Source: JACRCT01 sp049841135
GTDB taxonomy: Bacteria; Myxococcota; Myxococcia; Myxococcales; UBA5297
Assembly (NCBI GenBank): GCA_049841135.1
Contig: JASGHK010000005.1
Location: forward strand, 3,391,147-3,455,146
Direction of reading: 5' to 3'
DNA: 64,000 nt
How positions within the stretch are numbered: the stretch's first letter is position 1; every line of letters begins with the position of its first letter. A model generated the notes under the pieces. That model did not search any database. It was given only the letters and a program-made list of their open reading frames with translations, and was not told the DNA's origin. Positions 39,123 through 49,071 of the stretch are shown piece after piece. The position numbers were made by a program, and so were the translations under genes.

Positions 39123-41111
39123 CTACTTCCGCCGCGCCTGGACCCTGCCCGCCCACCAGTCGGCGATGAGCTTGCGGTCGCCGGTGCGGGCGCAGTCCGG
39201 CAGGCTCTCGAGGAAGGCCTTGCCGTAAGACTTGGTCGTCAGCCGGCGGTCCAGCACGGCGACGATGCCGCGATCCTTGCGGGTGCGGATGAGCCGGCCG
39301 AAGCCCTGGCGCAGCGCGAGGGCTGCCTGCGGCACCTGGTAGCCGGAGAAGGCGTCGGCCTGCTGCTCCTTGAGCTGATCGATGCGGGCGGCGACGACCG
39401 GGTCGCCGGGGGAGGCGAAGGGCAGCTTGTCGATGATGACCAGCGAGAGCGCTTCGCCGGGGATGTCCACGCCCTCCCAGAAGCTGTGGGCGGCGAAGAG
39501 GACCGACGGCTTGGCGCGGAAGTCCTCGATGAGCGCCTGCTTGGGCCGCTCACCCTGCAGGAGCACGCGGTACGGCAGGCGGTCCTTGAGCAGCGCGTGC
39601 GCGGCGTTCATGTTGCGCAGGCTGGTGAAGAGCGCGAAGGCCCGCCCGCCGGTGATGGCGCACAGCTGGAAGATCTCCTCGGCGCAGGCCTCGACGAACC
39701 GCGGGTCCGTCGTCTCCGGCAGGTGGGTGGGCGCGTAGAGCGTCGCCTGGGCGCGGAAGTCGAAGGGCGAGTCGAGGACCAGCGCGTCGACGGCGTAGGC
39801 GTCCTGGCCCGTCTCCGGGTCGGTCAGGCCCAGGCGCTTCTTGACGAAGTCGAGGCTGCCCTGCGCGGCGAGGGTGGCCGAGGTCATCACCACGGTGTCG
39901 GTGTTGGCGAACAGCCGCGCCTTGAGCTCGTGGGCGACGTCGATGGGCGCCGCGCGCAGGTACTTCGCCCGCGAGCGCATCTCCGCCCAGAACACGAAGC
40001 CCGGCGCCGCGGCGTCGATGAGGAACTTGAGGTCGTCGGCGACCTCCTTGCAGCGCCGAGCGAGGCTCTGCACCTCCACCTCGTCCTCTTGCGAGGCCAG
40101 GACCGACCGGATGGCGAGCAGCGACTCCTGCAGATCGTCGCAGGAGGCCTGCAAACCCTTGGTCTGGTCACGGGTCAGCCGGCGCGTCGGATCGCCCTGG
40201 TTGGGGAGCAGCCGCTCGACCAGCGCGAAGAAGTCCTTCGAGAGCCGCTCCATCCGGTCCAGCCGGCGGCCCATGCCCAGTGCGTCCAGCTCCTCGGCGC
40301 CGAGCACGCGGGCGACGTCGTCGGAGAGGTCGCGGATGCGGAAGTCGCTGGCGCCGACCCCGAAGTACTCGGTGGCCACGTCCTCGAGCGCGTGCGCCTC
40401 GTCGAAGACCACCGCGTCGTAGCGCGGGATGACCTCGGCGCCGCGCCCGCCGGGGCCCTGGGCGGTGCGCAGCGACAGGTCGGCGAAGAAGAGGTGGTGG
40501 TTGACGATGATGAGGTCCGACTCCGCCGCACGCTTGCGCATCTGCGTGACGAAGCACTCCTCGTGGCGCGGGCACTTCTGGCCCGAGCAGGTCTCGCTGG
40601 TCGCCGAGAGGTGGTGCCAGAGGTTGAGCGCCTCGGGCAGGTCCAGCTCGGCCTTGTCGCCCAGCACGGTCGTCTTGGCCCACTGCTGGACCAGCTTGAA
40701 GGCCTTGATCTCCTCCTTGGAGGAGAGCGTGAAGTGCGGGTCCTCCTCGGCGCGGTCCAGGCGCGACAGGCACAGGTAGTTGGCGCGGCCCTTCATCACC
40801 GTCGCCGTGAACTCGATGCCCGAGACCTCGCGCAACAGCGGCAGGTCCTTGCCGATGATCTGCTCCTGCAGCGTCTTGGTGGCCGTGGAGACGACCACCT
40901 TTCGGCCACAGAGGACCGCGGGCAGCAGGTAGGCCAGCGTCTTGCCGGTGCCGGTGCCGGCCTCGATGAGGGCGTAGCGCCGCTCGTCCAGCGCGCGGCG
41001 CACCAGCCGCGCCATGGCGATCTGCTGGGGCCGGTGCTCGTATCCCGGGACGGCCTTGGCGAGCAGTCCGTTCGGGCCGAGGACGGCGAGGATGGGGTCG
41101 CCAGCGGGCAC
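39123..41111 (-). CDS. DinG/YoaA-type (XPD-like) ATP-dependent DNA helicase
   Basis: A GTG at 41111 starts a 662-residue superfamily-2 helicase of the iron-sulfur DinG/XPD group. Motif I is EAGTGTGKT and motif II is DEAH. Four Cys between them (ANYLCLSRL, CSGQKCPRHEEC) can bind a [4Fe-4S] cluster. TSATLAAQGSL and the C-terminal QGFGRLIRTRKDRG are motifs III and VI. It would unwind damaged or R-loop DNA 5' to 3'. There is no exonuclease domain. It starts two bases after the stop of the upstream zinc-ribbon gene, so the two are co-translated. The symbol is left empty because dinG and yoaA cannot be separated by eye. Confidence 0.9.
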   Translation of the reverse strand: MPAGDPILAVLGPNGLLAKAVPGYEHRPQQIAMARLVRRALDERRYALIEAGTGTGKTLAYLLPAVLCGRKVVVSTATKTLQEQIIGKDLPLLREVSGIEFTATVMKGRANYLCLSRLDRAEEDPHFTLSSKEEIKAFKLVQQWAKTTVLGDKAELDLPEALNLWHHLSATSETCSGQKCPRHEECFVTQMRKRAAESDLIIVNHHLFFADLSLRTAQGPGGRGAEVIPRYDAVVFDEAHALEDVATEYFGVGASDFRIRDLSDDVARVLGAEELDALGMGRRLDRMERLSKDFFALVERLLPNQGDPTRRLTRDQTKGLQASCDDLQESLLAIRSVLASQEDEVEVQSLARRCKEVADDLKFLIDAAAPGFVFWAEMRSRAKYLRAAPIDVAHELKARLFANTDTVVMTSATLAAQGSLDFVKKRLGLTDPETGQDAYAVDALVLDSPFDFRAQATLYAPTHLPETTDPRFVEACAEEIFQLCAITGGRAFALFTSLRNMNAAHALLKDRLPYRVLLQGERPKQALIEDFRAKPSVLFAAHSFWEGVDIPGEALSLVIIDKLPFASPGDPVVAARIDQLKEQQADAFSGYQVPQAALALRQGFGRLIRTRKDRGIVAVLDRRLTTKSYGKAFLESLPDCARTGDRKLIADWWAGRVQARRK

Positions 41112-41113
41112 GG

Positions 41114-41760
41114 TCAGGGGGCGGGGAGCATCAGCTGCGGGCGGGCGACGTAGAAGATGGCCACCGCGAGCGCCACGGCGACCAGGACCATCAGGACCAC
41201 CGCCGCCGGCGAGTTGCCCTTGGTCCGGAAGGCAGCGTCGCCACGCGGGCTCAGGGACAGCTCGGCGGTGGCCAGCAGCCGGCCGGTCGCCTCGTCGCGG
41301 AAGCGGGAGGCGAGGGCGTCACCGGGCACCTGCTCGGCGCGCACCCGGTATCGGCGCACGGCCTCGGTGAGCACGTCGCCGCTGACGCAGGCGGCCAGGA
41401 AGGCGGCGTGGCGGTCGGCGTCGGTCCAGCAGGCCTCGACCTCGCGCCACAGCTCCTCGAGCGGCCCGGGCAGCGCCAGGTTCTCCGGCTTGAACAGGGC
41501 GAAGACCAGGCCGCACTTCGCGCAGGACTCCGCCGTCTCCGGCCGCGCAGAGCCGCACTTGGGGCATAGGGGGCCCGTGGGCGGAGGCTTGGGCTTGGCC
41601 AGCTCGAGGACGGGAGCGGGCTTGCGATCGAGCACTGCCGGTGGAGGGACCCGCGCCTCGTGCTTGCAGGCCGGGCAGGTGAGGACGAGCGCACCGTCGC
41701 GCAGCTCGAACTCCTTGCAGCTCCACCAGCCGGCTGCAGTCTTCGCAGAGGAACTTCATG
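41114..41760 (-). CDS. Zinc-ribbon protein with C-terminal membrane helix (one frameshift)
   Basis: The ATG at 41760 starts MKFLCEDCSRLVEL. The frame is lost near 41722 and resumes as EFELRDGALVLTCPACKHEA, so the first CxxC...CxxC pair forms an MJ0042-type ribbon. A second ribbon follows (LCPKCGSARPETAESCAKCG). After an acidic helical middle region the protein ends with one membrane segment (AAVVLMVLVAVALAVAIFYVA). Such cytosolic double-ribbon/tail-anchored proteins are common in Myxococcota with unknown role. It is coupled to the helicase gene (two-base gap) and lies 51 bp after the PUFA operon. Confidence 0.7.
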
Positions 41761-41811
41761 CGCGAGGGAAGATAACAGAAATCGACTGGCCCGCCCCCAC
41801 CCCGCGCCCTC

Positions 41812-44800
41812 CTATTTCGGAGGGCGATGGGCGATTTGCCGAGCCAGCTCCGCCAGCCACCGGCCACGGGCGTCGTCGCCGAAGGAAGTCGAACCGGAGG
41901 CGACTCCGTCCAGCAGCGTCCGCGTCTCCCGGCACGGGTCCGCCACGCGCCGCAGCGCCTGGTGGAGCACCGAGTGCTCGTGCGTGCAGCCGGTCCGCTC
42001 GGACCACGCGGCGACCTCTCGCGCCAGCTCCGGCTGGGTCTCGAACGGGGCCTCGTCCGCCGGCATGAGCGCGTTGATGGCCGCGATCACGTGCTCCTTG
42101 CGCTCCTTGTAGTTCATCGCGGCCAGACGCTCGGCGGTGATGGGCTCGCCGATGACGAAGTCCTGCCGCCCCAGGCCGGACGGGAACTCGAGCCGCTCGG
42201 CCACCGGCTCGACGGGCAGGCCGCCCACGAAGCGGACCGGGACCACCGGGGTGCCCGTCGCCACCGCCATGTCCAGGAACGCCCCGCTCATCTTCGCCAC
42301 GGGGGCTCGGGCCGAGAGCGCCCGCGTGCCCTCGACGTGGACCATCGCCGAGTGCGCGCCCGCCTTCAGCTCGCCCGCCAGCTGCTCCAAGACCTTGGGC
42401 AGCTCGTCGGGGTCGTCGCGGTGGAAGAAGGTGATGACGCCCGGGTCGGCGACGCCTGGATACGAGAACGAGTGGAGGATGAGCCGCCCCAGCCAGCTGG
42501 TGCGGTGCTCGGCCTTGGCGAGGGTGATGGTCGGGACCTCGGTGAGACCCGAGAGCAGCATCGAGAAGAGCAGCGACTCGATGGCCACCTGGTGGTTCGA
42601 CAGGTAGAGGACGCAGCGTCCGCGCAAGGCCGGCAGGGTCTGCGGCGAGGTGAAGCGCACGCGGCGGACGAACTGCTCGGCGAGCCCGTAATAGAGGTCC
42701 TCGATGGGCCAGCGACCCACGCCGAAGCGGCGGTCCCAGAACGAGCGCACCGGGGTCAGGTCGAGCTGCGACGAGTCGCCGCCGCGGACCTCGACGGCGT
42801 CACCGGCTTGCCGGGCTTCGACGCGGCGCACGTTGAGCGGCTCGAGCGCGACTCGGGCGGTCGTGTCCGAGACGGTCACGGTCGAGGGATGGACCTGAGC
42901 GCGCGCGGCGACGTGCTCCTTGATCGCGATCTCGAGCGCGCTCGCGGCTGGGGAGGTCGTGGCGTACGCGCCGGCGAGGGTGCCGGGGAGCCAGTCGGAC
43001 TCGCGGACGACCGGTTCGGAGAGCCGGGTCGTTCCGTCCGTCTCCTTCGACAGGCGCACGTCGGCGACGAACTGCCGGTCGCGCAGGAAGGTGCGCCGCT
43101 TCTGGGGCTCGGCGCTGCCGAGTGGGCCCTTGGGGAAGAGCGTCTCGACCAGCTCGAGCGAGGCGACGAGCTTCGTCCCAGAGATGAGCTGGAGCGCGAA
43201 TCGCGGGAACCGGCGGTCGTCGCCCTCGAAGCCTGCGAAGCGGGCCTCGCAGCGCAGCCGGCCGGCTGTCGGCAGCGGCGCGAAGAGGCGCAGCGAAGCG
43301 ACCCGCTGTGGGTAGGCGACGTGATCGCTCGGGATCTCGGCGGACCATTCGTGCAGCGAGTCGTGCGGCAGCACATGGGTGAGCGAGTCGAGCAGGATCT
43401 CGCGGGACCCGGTGGCCTCGAGCTCGGCCGAAGCGCCCGACTTGCCGCGAGCCAGGCCTCGCAGCCGCTGGAACGCGGGGCCGTGGAAGAGGGCCCCGGA
43501 CGCGTAGGGATCCGCGATCGGCCGAGCATCGCCGGCGACGGGCCAGGGCTCCTCCGCCGGCTTCGGGAACGCCTCGCCCACGCGCAGGAGGGCGGTGGCC
43601 ACCGGCTCGAAGCGGGAGAAGCTCGGAGCGGGCCGCGTCGCGCCAGGAGAGCAGCGTGGCGCGGAAGCAGCCGTCCGAGATGCGCTCCACCTCGGTCTTG
43701 GTCCGCACGCTCCCGACGATGGGCAGCCAGCGGTGGACCTTGGCGTCCTCGACGGCGACGACGGTGGCGCCGGACTCCCGCTCCACGCGCCGCATCAGCC
43801 GGTCGACCATCGACATCAGCGGCAGCGCCGGGACGGTCCAGGTGGGCTGGTGGTCCGCGAGGAACGGATGGCTCGACGTCGACAGGACCTCTTCGTCGCC
43901 CACCCGCGCCTTCACTGCGCGCATCGCCACGCCGGTCGCCTCGTAGATGCGCATCCCGTCGACCCAGAGCGAGGCGTCGGCGACCGCGACCTTCCCGCGC
44001 TCGTCTTCTCCGAGCTTCGTCAGGTCGAGCACCACGTTGACGCGGCGGTTCTTCGGCAGCACCTGGCCGCGGTACTTCCAGGTCATCGGCGCGCCGAGGG
44101 CGATCGGCTCGAACCGGTCGCCGGGCGAGGCGAGGCCGCGGTCGATCATCGCCAGCTGCAGCAGCTGGACCATGGCCTCCAGGCCGAGCGAGCCGGGCTG
44201 CACCGGGTCCTGGAAGAAGTGGGCCTTGAGGAACCAGGTGTCGGACTCGACGTCGAACTCGGAGCGGTATCGGCCCAGGCCGGCGGCCCCACCGGCCGGC
44301 CACCTGCCGCTGACGCGGTGGAGCATCTGCAGCTTCTCGCTGGGCAGCCGAGCGGTGCCCTCGAAGAAGCGGGCGGGACGGCTGCGCAGCTCGATGGCTT
44401 CTCGAGGGGCGAGTTCGGCGAGGACCGCGCGCTGCTCGTCGGTGGTGGGCAGGCCAACCTGCGCGGCGAGCGCGGCCTTGGGGAAGAAGCCGAAGACGGT
44501 CTTGAGGACGTAGACGCGCCGCTCCCGTTCGGCAGGCTCAGGGCAGGCTGCGGAGGAGCGCACGTCACAGGTCACGTCGAAGGAGACGATGATCATCCCC
44601 GCCGAGCGCGAGAGCTGCGTGAGCTTGGACCGCGTGATCAGCGTGCCGGCGTCGGGGCCGATCTCCTCGAGCAGCGTGCCGGTGCCGTCGAGGTTGCGGA
44701 AGAACAGGTCCTCGGGGCTCTTGAGCGCGCTGCCGATGTAGGAGGCGAGCCAGCCGCAGGGCTGCAGCGCCGCCTCGAGCAGGACGCAGAAGGGCATGGT

Positions 44801-47800
44801 CCGCGCGCCATTGGCTTCGAAGTACCAGGCGTCGGGCGGGATGTCGTACTCGACCTCGACCGAGGACCCGACCTGCATCGCGCCGATTTCGCCGGTGACC
44901 TTCGACACGCGCGACATGAAGAGGTACGGCGGGCCGGGCAGGCGCGGGACGCGGCGCGGTCCGTCGAACGGTTCGTACATCGGCCCGAAGGCCTCCGACG
45001 GCTTGCCCCAGGCGCAGGCGAGGACGGATCGCGCGCCGAAGGAGAAGCCCTTGGCGGCAGCGACCGGCTTGGTGTCGACCAGCGAGCGCGACTCGGCCAA
45101 CGAGTCGAGCGGCCAGCCGGGGACCAGGCGCAGACCCATTCGGCGGCAGTGGAAGGCCTTGCGGCCGTCGACGGTGCAGAGCAGGTCGGCCCAGAGCGTC
45201 GGGGTCGGGCCGGCCTCGATGCCCTCGACGAAGACTTCGTAGACCAGCTCCTTCGACTGGGGCGTGGCCTGGCCGCGGCAGCGCAGCTTGTAGGTCTCCT
45301 CGGGGACCGGCTCGAAGCGCCAGCCGTCCTTGTCGAGCGTGTAGCCCATCGAGGCGAGGTAGATGGCCATCGCCTGCAGGCAGCCCTCGAACATCAAGGT
45401 GCCGGGCATGCACGGGTCGTTCTTGAAGTGGCCTTCGAAGAACCAGTCGTCGGGCTTCAGGTGGTCGACGGCGCGCAGGTAGCCGCGGCCCCAGGGCCCG
45501 CCCGTCGGATTGAGCTCGGTGACTTCCTCCAGCAGCAGCATCTTGCCGCTGGCGATCCGCGGAGAGCGCGTGTGCGTGGCCCCCAGCTCGTAGCCTTTCC
45601 CAAAGCAGAGGTCGGCACGGCCGCGCGCGAAGTCTTCGAGCCGAGCGCGGTCGAAGCGCGTGGCCTGGCAGCGGACTGCGGGCGCATCGACGCGGGCGTC
45701 CTGCTGGTGCTCGCCCGTCGCGGCGTCCCAGAGAACGCCGGCAGAGTCGGCGAGCTCTTCGTCGGTGAAGAACCCGGCCTGTCCGTTCCTGACGCTGAGC
45801 TGGGGTCGGGATGCGGCCTTCCCGCCCTGCTTCGCGACGCAGTCGTAGTGGAAGAAGAAGAGCCGCACGTCGCCCTGGTTGGCGTGGCCGTCGACGCTGA
45901 TCTCGTACTGGAGCGTCTCGTCCGGCGCGGGCAGCGCGCCGTGGTAGGTCAGGTCGCAGCCGAGCAGCCGGTAGACGCGCTCGCTGCGGTTGAGGAAGTC
46001 GACGCCCAGGTAGGAGATGAGCATCAAGTCGGCCTGGCCGGACTCGATGAGGATTCCGGCGGGCATGCGCCCGTCGTGCAGGTACCAGGCGTCGGGCGTG
46101 ACGTCGGTCTCGGTCCAGAGCCGGCCCTTGCCCATCGAGCCGGGCTCGGCCTCGATGCCCAGGAGCCGGTCCGCGAGGAGCAGCGGCGGCTCGGGCATTC
46201 GCACCTGGCGGCGGAACCCGTCCTGCTTCGCGAAGAGCGGGCCGTAGATCTCGGAGATCTTCCCGGAGGCGTGAGTCTCGAGGCCGCGCCGGTCGAGCTT
46301 GGGGCCGGGGTAGGTCTCGCGGGTCTCGTTGGGGCGAGGCGCTACTGGAGCGACGACGGGAGCAACGACCGGAGCGGCGGTCTGCGGCTCCGCCGGAAGC
46401 GGCATCGGCACGACCGGCTGGCCCTGAGACAAGGCGAGGAGCCGCGTGTTCATCCGTTCGCGCAGCTGGAGGAACTGCTGCTGAGCCTGGGCCTGCGACT
46501 CGACGAAGTGCTGGTGCGCTCTCGCCAGCATCGACTGCTGCTCGGCCAGCCATCGAGCGACGTCCGGACGGGCCGCCGCAGCGGCGACGGGCGCCGTTTG
46601 GGAAGCTGCCGGCGCCGCGATCGGGCGAGGCTCGTCGTCGGTGAAGTCGAGGACCGGCGCGAGGGCTGGGGCCGGCGGCATCATCTGCGCTCCAGGAGGC
46701 TCGGGTGCCCGCACGCCGACCCACGGGTCGGTGAGGACAGGCAGCGCGGGAAGGCGCGGTTCGGCCCGGTGCGCCGGGTAGGAGACGGAGGGTCCCTTCG
46801 GAGCAACCGGGGCGGGCAAGCGGGCTGCTTCAGTCCCGGGTGGCGGTGGCCGCAGGCAGACGGTCCCGCGCTGGCCGCCGAACGCCTCGACCTGGACCCG
46901 GAGGCTCTTGGACGTGCGCTGGGACTCGAGCGCGGCGGCAGCCACCTCGATGAGGCCCGACGCTGCGTGCGCTCGGCCGAACTTCGACACGACCGTGGAC
47001 GAATCGAACTCCCGGCCTGTGTCTTCGAAAGCGATGACGCTGAAGACCGGCCTCTTCTCCCGGCGCGCATCCGCGGCCCGCATCACGGCGAGCGCGACCG
47101 CCCCGTCTCCTGCTTGCGCCTCGAGTCCGAGCGACCGGCAGGCCGCCTCGTGCACCGGGCTGGTGAAATCGGACGCACCCACGAGCGCGACGTCGATCTC
47201 CCCGCGTTTGAGCGCCGCGGCCGCGACCTCGAGTGCGCGCAGGCCGGAGAGCTCCTCGGCGGAGAGCGTGAGTCCGGGCCCCGCCAAGTCGAACTGGAAG
47301 TTGAGCCGGTTGGCGGGGAGGTTGGGCAGCGTCCCGAGGACGCCGGAAGCCTCCAGCGGGCCGATGAAGGCGCGCTCGAGCTGCTCGGCCCAAGCGGACG
47401 GATCGGTGATCTGCAGCGCCTGGGCCCAGTCCTGCGAACGCCAACGGGCGCCGAACCGCGCGACCTCCGGGTCGCAGCCCATGCCGACATACACGCCGAG
47501 CCGCTCCCGCTTCGGCAGCTCGAGGCCTGCAAGTGCCTCTCGGGACGCGGCGAGCAGCCACGTCTGCTGTGGCAACGCCTGCTCCAGGTCGCGCGGAGGG
47601 AAACGGGTCGCCGACACCTCGAGCGCGAGCGAGCTCGCCCGAGCGCGGGGCTGTGTCGTCTTCGACTCGAGCGCAGCCGCGAAGTCGCCCAGCGTGCTGC
47701 CGTCACCCACCGCTGCGCCCATCCCGACGATCGCCAGCTCGACCCGCTCATCCGCCTTCTTGGCCGCGCGCGGCTTGGTCGTGGGCTCGAACTCCTCAAC

Positions 47801-49068
47801 CACGAGATGCGCGTTGCATCCGCCGAAGCCGAAGGCACTCACGGCGGCGCGCCGCGGACCGTCGCTCGGCCAGGGCTCCGATTGCTGCAGGAGGCGCAGC
47901 GGGGACTTCGCCAGCTCGTCGAGCGGCTGCTCGGTGTGCAGCGTGGGCGGACGCTCGCGGGCCTCGATGGCGCCGAGCACCTTGAGCAGCCCCGCGACGC
48001 CGGCGACCGCCACCGAGTGGCCGAAGTTCGACTTGAGGGAACCGATGGGCAGCGCGCTCGCGGCTTCGAAGACGCGGCGCAGGCTGTGGATCTCCGTCCG
48101 GTCGCCGACCGCGGTGCCGGTGGCGTGGCACTCGAGGAGCGAGACGTCGGAAGGCGAGAGGCCCGCCTGCTCGTAGGCAGCGCGCATCGCCCGGACCTGG
48201 CCCTCCTCGCTGGGCGCGATGAGGCCGGAGCCGCGGCCATCGTTGGAGAGCCCGACCCCGCGGATGACGCCGAGGACTCGGTCCTTGGCCGCGACCGCGT
48301 CCGAGAGGCGCTTGAGGACGACGACGCCGGCGCCTTCGGCGGGGACGAGGCCGTCGGCGTCGCGGTGGAACGGGCGGCTGCGCCCCGAAGGGCTCAGGGC
48401 CTGCAGCGCCGTGAAGCCGGTGTGGATGAAGAGGTCGTCGCAGCAGGTGACCGCGCCGGCGAGCATGGCGTCGGCCGAGCCGTCGTGGAGGCGGTCGCAG
48501 GCGATTCTTGATTGCGTAGAGCGACGAGGCGCAGGCGGCGTCGAGGCAGAAGGCGTCGCCGAGCCCGAGCGCCCTCGCGACCAGGTGGGCGGGCAGCCCG
48601 GAGCTGAAGCGCGACCGGGCGTCGGCCCTGGGAATCTCGAGCTCGTCGGCGAGCGCGTCGCCGAGCCAGGTGCGTTCGGCGAATCGCGCCGAGGACGCCG
48701 TGGGGAACGAGAGGTTGCCGAAGACGGCGCCGACTCGACGGCTGCCCTCGAGCGTGGCGTCGCGCAGGCCTTCTCGCGACACGTGCAGCAGCCACTGGAC
48801 CTGCGGGTCGAGCCCCGCGAGCCTCCTCGGCGGCGAGGGCGTAGCCGGACGGCTCGAAGGCGAAGCCGGTGACGTAGCCGCCGCGGTCGGTGCAGGCGCG
48901 GTCGGAACCGGAGCCGAGAGCGAGGTGCGGCGAGCGGCGCCAGCGGCCGGCGGGGACCGGGGAGAGGAGGTCACGAGCGGCGCGCACGTTCTCCCAGAGC
49001 TGCGCCGGAGTCAGACTGCCGGGGAGGACGCAGGCGCGTCCGACGATGGCGATCGGTTCGAAGCTCAC
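41812..49068 (-). CDS. pfa3: PUFA synthase subunit Pfa3: KS-CLF-(FabA-like DH)x2-DH-AGPAT (three frameshifts)
   Basis: A GTG at 49068 starts ~2418 residues when the breaks near 48835, 48500 and 43615 are joined. Domains in order: a KS with active-site Cys in DAACASSLYAIK (~residue 180) and ECHATGTAVGD/NFGHS His motifs; a second KS fold where the Cys position reads SAEELSG, a chain-length factor (~440-820); an Ala/Pro linker; two FabA-like double-hotdog dehydratases whose His motifs are GHFKNDPCMPG and AHFFQDPVQPGSLGLEAM; a PKS-type DH (HPFLADHQPTWTVPALP, LFHGPAFQ); and a C-terminal 1-acylglycerol-3-phosphate acyltransferase (NHQVAIES, HVEGTRALS). This order, with a terminal acyltransferase, is characteristic of myxobacterial Pfa3. 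It acts with Pfa2 and PfaD to extend and isomerise the chain. The acyltransferase may place the product on a phospholipid. Confidence 0.85.
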
Positions 49069-49071
49069 GCG

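Noticed and set aside
43595..48511. 1638-residue open frame on the plus strand
   Set aside because: Antisense to Pfa3; Gly/Arg/Leu/Asp-rich with no recognisable domain, while the minus strand encodes clear KS and DH motifs.
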